Assembly (NCBI GenBank): GCA_009746045.1
Contig: RPFO01000027.1
Coordinates: 1,248,976 to 1,312,975, forward strand
DNA from: Mesostigma viride
Taxonomy: Eukaryota > Streptophyta > Mesostigmatophyceae > Mesostigmatales > Mesostigmataceae
Length of the DNA: 64,000 nt
Reading direction: 5' to 3'
Shown in pieces: positions 20,886 through 30,044 of this stretch (the stretch's first letter is position 1; every line of letters starts with the position of its first letter). The notes under the pieces were generated by a model, which worked only from the letters and a program-made list of their open reading frames with translations, searched no databases and was not told where the DNA came from. A program made the position numbers and the translations under genes.

Positions 20886-21502
20886 GTTGTGAGGGTAAGA
20901 ATGCCACGAATTCCGCCATGGTTCTTGCAGGAAGTTGCCTTTATTAACAATCAGGAAACACAGACGTAAGTCACGTCACTTCCAAGACTGCACGCAGCAC
21001 AGACGACAGGGTCGCAGTGCCAAGAGAACGTGCACGCAAGAACTAGCGTCCCGGTGTGACCAAGTCACTCATATAGCTTACTAGGGACGCGTCCAAGTAT
21101 TCAGCTGCACTGTCACAGCTGAACTGTCAATCAATTGATTACACAGACTCTGGCACGCCTTTGGCGCGCAGATCTATCAATTGTCCATACGGCTAGTCCT
21201 GTGGACCTATCCGTACACTAGTCAGCATCAATTGTCTCATAGGTCCTGGCGCGCTACAGTGCGCCTACCTATCAATTGACCATCAAGTCCTGTACAAGTC
21301 CTGTCAACGTCCTGCGGACTATCAAAGTGACACTTGTACATCCTGTGTCCGTACGCGCCCACAGTGGCGCGCCGGGTACTGTCGGCACAGCCTAGGAAAC
21401 GTCATAACTTTTACGTTCCTTAACCAAATGAGGCGTTCAAGGTGCCGTTGGAAAGAGCGTAACAATCTCTATCCATCTAACGTAAATCCTTTACGTTAAC
21501 TC

Positions 21503-22450
21503 CAATCCCTTCTTTTCTTTAGGGGTCACATCCCCTGCCAGGGACCCTTGAAGTAGCTTGAAATGTCCTTCACTCCAGCTTGAAGCTTGAACAGATGTCT
21601 TTAATGGCCAATGCCATTCCCCCAGCCCTTTCTTTTAAGGAACTGGAAAAGAAACAGATCTGCCACAGGGAAAACCATTTCATGAGAAATGGAGAAAACC
21701 TATGGAAGTGGCATTACAGAGTACCACCAGATATTAGAAGCACACAAAATTAAATACATACAGGTTAATTCTATGAGGTCTTCTCCAGGAATTAATCCCA
21801 TCACCTCGGTAGAGCCTCCAGTACAATGACCTTCTGGCGGTGAGTTACATTAATCCCAGATACTAATCCCATAAAACCCAGTACATATTCAATATAAGTA
21901 CAATAAATCCATGACAATTAAAATACCACTTGACAAAGTAAGGCGTATTACAATAGTTTGCCTGTCACTCTCTCAACAGGGGTCTATTGGCGCCCGTCTT
22001 ACGGCGCCCGTCTACTTGCCAGATGGTAAACTGCCACAGCAAACAAATGACAAAATGAAACACATAGGCAACAATTAAATCCTGCCCTGGGGAACTAGGG
22101 AAGTCTGAACAGGCAAACACCTGAACAGGCCAGCTTGTAGAAACATAATACCAGGGAATCGAACCCCGCCCTATAAACCCCAGAATAAAGGTTCCCAGAC
22201 CATTGTGAGAGGTATGTACAAATATACATTTCTTTTAAAATAGAATACATGGTCTGTAATGGACCTGTCAACCTTGTGTAGTCAACAGCATGAACCCCAG
22301 CCAAAACCTGGCTGTATCCTGATTAAAATCAGAGTGAGTGTACCATGGTCCATGAGCCTTAGTACAGACTAAAATACAGGTATTATGCCAGTCACAATGC
22401 TGACACTACCACACAATCTGCTCTCCAATGCCCTATAACCATGCACCAGC
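21503..22450. other. Element E 3' internal sequence (minus sense), no genes
   Basis: About 950 bp without recognisable coding sequence. It contains one arm of a 39-bp inverted repeat (21944-21982) followed by TGGCGCCCG at about 21987, a string resembling a lysine-tRNA primer-binding site. A tRNA T-arm-like string (GGTTCGATTCC, minus sense) lies near 22155, but no complete cloverleaf could be drawn. Confidence 0.5.
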
Positions 22451-23710
22451 TTAGACAGCTTGCTGAGATGGGTCCATCAGAGACTGAAGAACCTTGTATT
22501 GCACTGCTGCCTTCTGCACTAGCTTGGTCAAAGCATCAGCAGGATTGTCAACCCCAGGGATATGCTCAATATTGGCCAAGGAGGACAACTCCTTAAGAAG
22601 GAGATAATCCAAGTCCCTACTTCTGGCCATCTGCCTGTGCACAAACTGCACCATCCCCATGGAGTCTGTTTTTTTAGAAGAGTGGTAACCTGAAGTGGCC
22701 AAGGAGTGTTAGAAGTCATCTGATGAAGCAACTCCTTCAGATAAAGGCTTGTGTGAATGCCTTCACAAATAGCCCTGCATTCTGCCACATCACTGCTGAC
22801 AGCCACCCGTTTGTGCAGGCGACTAAACCAGCTCACCAAACTCCCCAGGCCTTCCTGTCTGAGCACAAAGAGCCCTGCAGCCCTGCCCCTGACCTTGGAG
22901 ACCTGCCTGCTGTCCATTGAGCTATCCACATACAGCTCCATGCAAATGGGTTGTGATAAATCCACTGCAGACAACAGAATGCCAGATGAAGCCCTGACCT
23001 GATCAGCCACCTTGGCAGACCCTAGCTCCACCAGCATGTCATCAGGCAACCTGGCTATGACCATAAGGTCTGGCCTGGAAATGCCTGCCACCCAAGCAAC
23101 CATGCCCCTCACCATGGGACACAGTGCCTGTGTGATGGTTGGAGGAAGCTTGCTAATGAGGGTCTCTTGATAGTCATTGCCCCCCACCAGCAGCATACGC
23201 CACTCCCCTCCCTTCTTCACCAGTGTGGCCTCCATGCCCACAAACAGCAGAGGCTCATTCTCCACCTGCCATTGCTCCCTACCCAGAGGAAACTTGGACT
23301 TAATGATGGTGATCAGCTCCTTAAGCCACGACGTGGGAGCTATCAGATGTAGGTCATCCCCGTGCAGCGAAGCATACACTGGCAGGCCTTCCCATTGCCC
23401 CAGAAACAGACAGGGGTCTACAGGAGAGACCTTCAAGTTGCAATGCTCCTTCAGGAAACGGTTGAGAGTCTCCCTCCAGATTATTGGACTTGACCTCAGG
23501 CCCTCCAGGCCCTTGAGGATTTTAAGGAACTCCGTGTGGATGTCCCTTTTCCATACAGCAGGCACCCTAACATAGAAAGGCGTCTTGCCCTCCCACTTTT
23601 CCTGTGCCACATCTGCATCACCCTCCAGAAATGCCCTCTTGAAGTCTATCACCACTGAGCCATAGTCCAAGCCCCTGTTGAGAGAATGACAGGCAAACTA
23701 TTGTAATACG
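21944..23710. repeat. 39-bp inverted repeat bracketing the RT-RNase H block of element E
   Basis: CGTATTACAATAGTTTGCCT and the following 19 bp at 21944-21982 recur as the reverse complement at 23672-23710 with one mismatch. Read outward from the RT block, each arm begins TGTTGAGAGA.TGACAGG, like the start of an LTR. Confidence 0.85.
22451..23670 (-). pseudogene. Ty1/copia-type reverse transcriptase-RNase H remnant
   Basis: The frame 23670-22528 reads VVIDFKRAFLEGD, LEGLRSSPIIWRETL, YASLHGDDLHLIAPTSWLKE and later MELYVDSSMDS. A second frame ending at 22451 carries GMVQFVHRQMARSRDLDYLL and DNPADALTK. These are copia motifs: the GDD site in place of the Ty3 YxDD, the RNase H VDSS/SSxVAEC block and the terminal NPADALTK. 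The shift between frames is near 22680, in a T7 run. Upstream parts of pol are missing, so the block is a fragment. Confidence 0.85.
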
Positions 23711-23711
23711 A

Positions 23712-24328
23712 GTTGTGAGGGTAAGAATGCCACGAATTCCGCCATGGTTCTTGCAGGAAGTTGCCTTTATTAACAATCAGGAAACACAGACGTAAGTCAC
23801 GTCACTTCCAAGACTGCACGCAGCACAGACGACAGGGTCGCAGTGCCAAGAGAACGTGCACGCAAGAACTAGCGTCCCGGTGTGACCAAGTCACTCATAT
23901 AGCTTACTAGGGACGCGTCCAAGTATTCAGCTGCACTGTCACAGCTGAACTGTCAATCAATTGATTACACAGACTCTGGCACGCCTTTGGCGCGCAGATC
24001 TATCAATTGTCCATACGGCTAGTCCTGTGGACCTATCCGTACACTAGTCAGCATCAATTGTCTCATAGGTCCTGGCGCGCTACAGTGCGCCTACCTATCA
24101 ATTGACCATCAAGTCCTGTACAAGTCCTGTCAACGTCCTGCGGACTATCAAAGTGACACTTGTACATCCTGTGTCCGTACGCGCCCACAGTGGCGCGCCG
24201 GGTACTGTCGGCACAGCCTAGGAAACGTCATAACTTTTACGTTCCTTAACCAAATGAGGCGTTCAAGGTGCCGTTGGAAAGAGCGTAACAATCTCTATCC
24301 ATCTAACGTAAATCCTTTACGTTAACTC
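23712..24328 (-). repeat. Element E 5' LTR (right copy; left copy 20886-21502)
   Basis: This copy matches 20886-21502 over its full 617 bp. It contains scattered CAATTGA inverted motifs. Confidence 0.9.
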
Positions 24329-24480
24329 CTAGACATTATCTTATCTTTGATATGCTCTTCACACGTCTTCCAACTATAAAATATGGCTGGTCTACCCTCA
24401 CCCCCGTCATGGGCTACTGCATAGTAAGGAAATCCAGACTGTCCACTATTTATTATCCTTCGTTTCCCTTTCAAAGACAT

Positions 24481-25239
24481 ATTGCGTAGTAGTCTATCAT
24501 ACGCTGGCGAGAAGAAGAAAAAGGCTGGCAGAAACTTGCAAGACAGAAAGGAAAAGGGATCCCCAAGGATACCTCTAAGTGCAGTGATAAACGCAACGAG
24601 GGAGGAGGACGGACTCTAACACAACACACGCCCAAGCTCTACGCGAACAAGGGCACAGTACACTAGTCCCCTCCGCGGGGCGCACAGAGGTAAGCACCGT
24701 CAAACATAATCGGCCACAGCCCGACGGTACCTACCCCAAGACCCGTTGCAGGTCACACAACGATGGGTGCCTCCGCGGCCCCCACATCTCTCAAACAACA
24801 TGGAAACGCCTACAGAGAGCACAACATTAAACATGAACCCCCTCTACGCGTGCAGTCCCGGGAAGAAAGCAAGCGTTTAAGTAAAGAGCACTAAACTAGG
24901 GGACGTACCATAACCAATGTCGTTGAAAACCCCTGGGCTGGCCGCCGTCGAGTGTCGTTGGGAGCCGGAGCTCTACCACCACTAGAAGTCGTTGTCAACA
25001 GGGGTAATGGCCGCTACTGCCTATGGCACCTCACCACAGGGCTATTACTAGCCCCGCCGAGTATCCCGGACTGCCGCTTGCTGCCGAGGTCGTCGTTGAA
25101 TCCCTTTACGGGCTGCCGCCGACCAGTCAGCAATCGTTGAATACCGGAACCTCTATCTACACTAAGCACCGCCTTGCTGTCCTAACTGGCTACACTAGCT
25201 CTCTCCGCGAGAGTTAGCTAACCTCTCCAGCACATTTTA
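24481..25239 (-). other. Element A leader (5' untranslated) sequence
   Basis: This 760-bp stretch lies between the primer-binding site and the ATG of the HBD ORF in minus sense. Several TCGTTGAAxxCC motifs recur (24922, 25095, 25134). No coding motif was seen. Confidence 0.6.
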
Positions 25240-25253
25240 CCTCCGATAACCAG
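25240..25253 (-). other. Element A primer-binding site
   Basis: In minus sense CTGGTTATCGGAGG follows the LTR end CGTAACA directly. It resembles the initiator-Met type site (TGGTATCGGAGG in element B) with one extra T. Confidence 0.7.
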
Positions 25254-25915
25254 TGTTACGTGCCAACCCAGGTCCCTAGCCTGAGTGACGTAGCGAAAGA
25301 TCCTCCATGCCGGAATTAGGAATAATCAAGGTAGCCTAATGCAGATTGCGCGTCACGACTGAGGTCGTGAGATATCTGGCATCGCGGCTTGACGCCAAGC
25401 TAATTGATACACACTTATAATGGCTAGCAAGACCAATTACAAATGGATAGTTGCCCCAGGTTTAATGTGTAGGCGTCATCGCACTTATCATTCATCAAAC
25501 CAAGAGGACGAGACTCTCGTCCTCGGACCAATTTCACCTAGGTCCGCCACCAAGCTGGCAAAGGGCGCCGACATGGCGCCGACCTTCCTAAGCATGCAGT
25601 CCACACAAGATCTCGGGTCGACATCGACCCTCACCTACAGAATCCACGCATGAGTACAATATCTCAACCAGCTATAAAGTACGCAGCGCGGCGCGACTGC
25701 ACCGGCCCCTAGAAGATCGCATACAACAGCCTAGGCCCAAAATAACTGGCCCGAATCACACAAACTATCATAGTTCCATACAAAAGTCCTGACTAAGGGA
25801 CGATTCCCAAATTAAGTCCCGAAATAAGTCCCAAAGTCCTACGGACTATGACAACAAGCCAAAGTATATAATTTATTCCATTGTTGCGTCCGTCCTAAAG
25901 GGCCGGCACGCAACA
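25254..25915 (-). repeat. Element A 5' LTR
   Basis: This LTR matches 10454-11115 with only one difference noticed (T for G in CACGACxGAGG). It is followed by the CAGGG target duplication. Confidence 0.95.
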
Positions 25916-25920
25916 CAGGG

Positions 25921-26070
25921 CTGGCCTAGGGGGACCCAAGAGATGATTTTCAGATTTTGGCATGTAAATACAGTAGGATGTACACCGTCCGCATTAGTAG
26001 TTTGTTATTAGGGGTCAATTTTTGCCGTATTTGCATTTTGAATAACCCTAGATTGTTTGTTGGGAGGCAG
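25921..26070. other. 150 bp between elements A and B
   Basis: AT-rich sequence joining the right target duplication of A to the 5' LTR of B. No feature was seen. Confidence 0.6.
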
Positions 26071-26682
26071 TGTTACGGCACTAACCCATGTTTGGGCGTA
26101 ACAATTCCTAAAATAAATTAGTTTGGTCAGTCGAAAGTCATTTTGATATTGTTTGAGATTTTCGATAGTTATTACGTTAGATTCGGGGACTTGGCCGAGT
26201 TATTCCATCAGCCGGCCCAGGTACCCGTGGCTTTGCTTTCGGTTTGGTGTGTTACTGGTCTGTACCCGGGACTGCCAGGTACCGGGTGCCAGACTGGCGG
26301 ATACTATGTACATCTACGGCTGATATTCATTGCAGCGCTAGAGGTTCGGCCCCCGGCCGACCCGCTGGCATGCACGCCGTCTTGGACAAATGTCGTAGGT
26401 GACAATGGCTTCCTATCTTTGGTTTGGAATAAAATCGACTTGAGTAAAACTCGTCTGCCGAACCAGGGGTCAAATCTGGGCTGCACTAACGCCCTTCGTG
26501 CATTCCATGTATATGCATAATTTATCTAGTTGTGCATTCAGGGCCTAGCTAGTAATTCCGCGTACTAGCTAGAATTCAGGGCTACATTCACGTAGTCCGG
26601 GCGGATAGCAGATTCCGAGTTTATTCAGGTGTAACCCACGCTAGCCTAGGGTCTTTCAGAGCCGCTGGTGCGGCTCGTAACA
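26071..26682 (+). repeat. Element B 5' LTR
   Basis: TGTTACGGCACTAACCCATG to GGCTCGTAACA. It is near-identical to 53858-54462 but has an extra segment (CCGTGGCTTTG region, about 26225) missing from the 3' copy. Confidence 0.93.
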
Positions 26683-26683
26683 C

Positions 26684-26695
26684 TGGTATCGGAGG
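26684..26695 (+). other. Element B primer-binding site
   Basis: TGGTATCGGAGG lies one base after the LTR end. It is complementary in pattern to the 3' end of initiator tRNA-Met, the common primer of plant and algal LTR elements. Confidence 0.8.
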
Positions 26696-27248
26696 ATTCG
26701 TCTAGGGCCACCCTAGCTCGTACAGAGCGGGCAGGGCCTCGTGATCTGCCTGACGAGAATTCGGTGATCTGCACCAAGACGGCAAGAAACGATGACATCG
26801 CATCCGCAGCAAATAGGTGGGCACGCAGCCATGGTGGTTGTAGGGCGCGCAGCAGCCATATTGCTCGCTCTGTCCCTCCTCTCTCTGCACGCGTAGAGCG
26901 GTGTTGTGTGCGCCCAGCCCTGTTTTCTTGTCGTTTTCATGTTTGTGCTGTGAGCGCTGGCTCTGGGTACACCGGCCTCGCTCGTTGGTTCACGCAGGCC
27001 ATAACCGTACAGGCTGGCTTGCGAGGGACTCCGCGGGAGTGGCTTACGTGCTGGGGCCCGGTACACGGGCGGGTTGTCACGTAGGTTACTCCCTTGTGCT
27101 GACAGGTTTTCCTGTCTACGTAATGTCGTTGCGTTCTTAGATTATAGGGCCTGTTGGCAACCCTTGTGAGCAGGTGATGGTCACTCACTAGAGGTACTCA
27201 AGGTTCCTTCTTCTCTGCCTATCCCTGCCTGCATGCAATAGACGTGGC
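26696..27248 (+). other. Element B 5' leader
   Basis: About 550 bp between the primer-binding site and the HBD ORF. No coding motif was seen. Confidence 0.6.
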
Positions 27249-27674
27249 ATGTCTAATAATAATAATATTAGGCATACTGGGGCACTTAGGGGATGGGACA
27301 GTGATGGGTCTAGGCAATTATATTACGCATTGGCACATGATGGGGGCACAGGCAAGGTAGGGATTTTTTATAGCTGGGTAGACTGCAGGAACAACATAGT
27401 AGATAGACATAGGGCTATTTTTAAGGGGTTCGGGACAGCATGGGAAGCAGATCTGTTTATCCAGACACACATGACACGTCCCGTAGGATTACATGTAGAA
27501 GCCCCACCGCTAGAGATTAGGCCCAGGGCACGTCCTGCATCTAGGGGGCGTAGGTACGCACATACCAGTGCACTGGCTAGGGTAGAGGACACTACAGCTA
27601 CGCAGCAGGTTACCGTCACCTTTAACCAGCTGTTGATTAGCACGCACGCTAGCCAGCCACCCAGCACCCAGTGA
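27249..27674 (+). CDS. Element B leader ORF: RNase H1 hybrid-binding (viroplasmin-like) domain protein
   Basis: This is a 141-residue ORF between primer-binding site and gag. Residues 25-75 carry LYYALAHDGG, VGIFYSWVDC, AIFKGFGTAWEADLFI. This is the Y-x-A / G-I-x-x-S-W / F-K-x-F / E-A pattern of the hybrid-binding domain (Cauli_VI) that RNase H1 uses to hold RNA:DNA hybrids. The tail TQQVTVTFNQLLI is shared with the leader ORF of element A. The middle is Arg-rich (IRPRARPASRGRR), fitting nucleic-acid binding. No RNase H catalytic domain is attached. The protein could bind the hybrid formed during reverse transcription, or act in RNA packaging; that role is inference. Element C inserted six bases after its stop codon. 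Confidence 0.8.
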   Translation: MSNNNNIRHTGALRGWDSDGSRQLYYALAHDGGTGKVGIFYSWVDCRNNIVDRHRAIFKGFGTAWEADLFIQTHMTRPVGLHVEAPPLEIRPRARPASRGRRYAHTSALARVEDTTATQQVTVTFNQLLISTHASQPPSTQ

Positions 27675-27679
27675 CGGGG

Positions 27680-27684
27680 CCATA
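27680..27684. repeat. Target-site duplication of element C (left)
   Basis: CCATA here is repeated at 42011-42015, immediately outside the two LTRs of element C. Confidence 0.9.
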
Positions 27685-28278
27685 TGTTACGTCCGGACCT
27701 GTGATCAGACCCGGATCGGGTCCTGATCAAGGTATCAGGAAAGAATCTTTAACCCGTTGGACAATGGGTTGCAACTTGGAAATCTCGCGTGCCAACGTCT
27801 TTATTTCATTAATAATAAACGGGTCCGGGGCCAACTACAATCGGGACAAGAGGGGGAAGAACTAAATGGATGACGCAGGCTCAGGAAGCATGAACGCGTG
27901 GGAAGGTTGGGCCACCTTCCCCATCCATATACTTTGACAACCGCGTGGCGTGCGGCGCCGCCACGCGCTACAACTTGTCTCTTGACCACACGAACAGACA
28001 CCGGGCCAACCGGCCCTGAACAAACATAGATCACACACTTAGGGTCGTTTGGCACACACACAAACTATCTGACGACTCTTGGTCGGCTCAGAAGTGTGCA
28101 AAGTAGTGTGCCACGACTATACTTCTAACACACCAAACGGACAGTGACCGGGCCGGTCCCCTCCGATCGGCACAAGCTAACTCTAAAAATACTTGTCCGT
28201 TTTGTCCGCTTCCAGCGGCGGACTGTCACACGTTGATCACTTTATCATGCTACAGTATTGTTGCCTTGGGATGCAACA
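27685..28278 (-). repeat. Element C 3' LTR
   Basis: TGTTACGTCCGGACC to GGGATGCAACA. It has a 7-bp insertion (ATCACAC region, about 28030) relative to the other copy. Confidence 0.95.
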
Positions 28279-28291
28279 CACCTCCCCCTCG
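28279..28291 (-). other. Element C polypurine tract
   Basis: In minus sense CGAGGGGGAGGTG ends exactly at the LTR start TGTTGCATCC. Confidence 0.75.
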
Positions 28292-30044
28292 TCACAAGGC
28301 GGGAGTTATGGCGTAAGAGCCGAAGGGACGAACAGATTCCTATCGCATGTTGGAGCTTCTAGACGTCGACCACAAGAGGTTCTCCGTAGGATCAAGCAGT
28401 CGCCAGAACCACGCGTCTCGTGTAACTTGGGCGTCAGGGGCGGGGGCCGGCCCACCTGACTAGAGATCGCATGAGGCGGCGGGGACTGTCCCGACACAGA
28501 CGGTGCCGGGCCTCCTTCGGCCAAGGTGCGGGCGGGAACGCTACCTTGCCTGCTGGCTGCTCAATTCGCTCTACAGAGTCATTCCCATGGTTTCCATCCT
28601 TCCCAGGTTGGCAAATACGTGCGTATTGTCAAAATAAATACGGCAATACGCGTTTTTTTGGCCCCGACGTACTATACGCGTATTTTGTCAGGAATACGTG
28701 ATTTGGACTTGGAAATTTTTGAGGTTCGAGCTGGGGCAGCGCTTGGCGCCAGGCCAACAGGACCGTGGCGCGGCGCCTACCTTTACCAAGATTTTTTCTA
28801 AGAACTACTAAGAATTTTCTACACTGTACTATGAGCTAGGCTTTTCGCAAGTCCAGTAATGACTTGGCAGTTGGCAAGCTAGCTGAAATTACACGGAGAG
28901 ACCGAGAGAGTGCCAGCACGATGAAAATGCCAGCTGTGCTGGGAACGTGGTATTTGTAACACAGCCTGTATCCGCAGGCCAGAAATCGGGAGAATCCGGA
29001 CCATGGTAGCTCGAGCCTGCCGTTATCTTGTCCGCGTTTTCGAGTCGTTCATGATGATGAAGATGAATGGTGTTGGAAATGTGTAGCCTTGTGCATTGAA
29101 ATTATGGCTGGCTTACGTGTAGAGCGACTAGATGACCTAGACGGTGGGGCCGGAAACAGCATGCTTGATCAGGGCGTGTGTTTCGAGCCTAACTGGCCGG
29201 GAGTGTCTAGTGGTGAGCACCATTGCTGCGATCGCTCTCCCACCATTTACGAGGAAATACCTGCAAATGGAAAACCACTGAAAAGGTCTAGCTAGTCAGT
29301 CATCACGTTAGCCTTGCCATGATTCCAAACGTCCAAGAACTGCACACATTGCAAAGGCAAAAAGCCGGAGGACAGCACTTTCAAATGTGCGGCGGGAACC
29401 AAAAGCCCGCGTATGCCAGAAAACATCGTGTTGCTGCAGCGACGCGACGATGTGGACAACGAATCCAGTGCCAAGCTCGGAACGGCCGCAAAGGAGATCT
29501 GGCATCACAGGGTTCAGATGTGCGGAGATACCATGCGATCCAGCCGGTCCACGGCCTGTGTGTAGAGCTTGCAAGGAATGTGCACATGCAGTCATGGGTA
29601 CGTAAATTATGGTGGCAGGTTGGTAGGGAATAAGTGCAAGGAATGTGCACATATTGCATTAAAAAATTATGGAAGGCTGGTGGGGAGTAAGTGCAAGGAA
29701 TGGTGCAGATTGAATTATGCCTTCCACCATAATTTACTGATCTCCATGTATAACAATGCCCCCTAAGGCCTTAACCCTAAAGGCCCATTCATAACCATGC
29801 TGCACACTGCCACGTATTCTGCTGACGTATTCTGCCATGCTCCACGTATAATACTCGTATTTTGAGGCCGACGTATTTGACGTACCGAAGTATTGGCCAA
29901 CCTGGCATCCTTCCAGTCCTCCATGCTGGCTATCTACCGGGACCCCTACACGAGTACAGGGTCATCCCGGGCGGCGTAAGGCCTTCTATCTACTCCGGAT
30001 CACCTTGAAACATTCCTCGGGCGTTGAGCACGGCGCGAGTATAG
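28292..30044 (-). other. Element C 3' untranslated region with dispersed repeats
   Basis: No gene was recognised. It contains repeat R1 copy 2 (28975-29284). Scattered ACGTATT/AATACG motifs cluster at about 28610-28700 and 29810-29900. Three copies of GTGCAAGGAATG..CA lie near 29569, 29634 and 29691, with ATTATGG-type spacers. The R1 copy suggests a secondary insertion here. Confidence 0.55.
28975..29284 (+). repeat. Dispersed repeat R1, copy 2
   Basis: Reverse complement of 629-944. The encoded frame of about 65 residues (MCIEIMAGLRVERLDDLDGG onward) is preserved in both copies, differing at two adjacent residues. Confidence 0.75.

Larger units (their letters stand above)
20886..24328 (-). 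mobile_element. Element E: LTR retrotransposon with copia-type RT-RNase H, internally deleted
   Basis: Direct 617-bp repeats (20886-21502 and 23712-24328), identical as far as I can read, are flanked by CTAGA duplications. The ends (GTTGTGAGGG and GTTAACTC) are not the usual TG..CA. The internal part holds only an RT-RNase H block on the minus strand. No gag, protease or integrase is present, and the RT frame begins about 40 bp from the right LTR. The identical LTRs and intact duplication indicate a very recent insertion, presumably driven in trans. Confidence 0.85.
20673..24480 (-). pseudogene. Element A leader ORF: RNase H1 hybrid-binding (viroplasmin-like) domain, split by element E
   Basis: The ORF starts at ATG 24480 and runs to 24334. 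It resumes at 20885 and stops at 20673. Removing element E with one CTAGA copy restores an in-frame 119-residue protein. Visible motifs are PYYAVAHDGGEG and AIFYSWKTC on the 24334-24480 side, and ARWKGFDNIIDADRFV plus the tail TAVTVTFSQLTI on the other. These match the leader ORF of element B (YYALAHDGG, IFYSW, FKGF, VTVTFNQL). The Tyr/Trp/Phe-Lys pattern is that of the RNA:DNA hybrid-binding domain found at the N-terminus of RNase H1 and in caulimovirus inclusion-body proteins. The reading frame is intact apart from the insertion. Confidence 0.8.
10454..25915 (-). mobile_element. Element A: young, pol-deficient Ty3/gypsy-type LTR retrotransposon with two nested insertions
   Basis: Two 662-bp LTRs (10454-11115 and 25254-25915), apparently differing at a single base, are flanked by the 5-bp duplication CAGGG (10449-10453 and 25916-25920). 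A primer-binding site abuts the right LTR and a polypurine tract abuts the left LTR, so the element reads on the minus strand. Coding content in order is an HBD leader ORF (split by element E), gag (frameshifted) and a protease fragment lacking its catalytic Asp. No RT, RNase H or integrase of Ty3 type was found. Inserted into it are a LINE (about 17185-20628) and LTR element E (20886-24328). Confidence 0.93.

Noticed and set aside
22140-22230. tRNA-like T arm (minus strand, GGTTCGATTCC)
   Set aside because: The T arm can pair, but no matching acceptor, D arm or A box could be found at the right distance.
28610-29900. ACGTATT motifs as telomere-like or origin sequence
   Set aside because: They are scattered, not tandem, and lie inside a retrotransposon.
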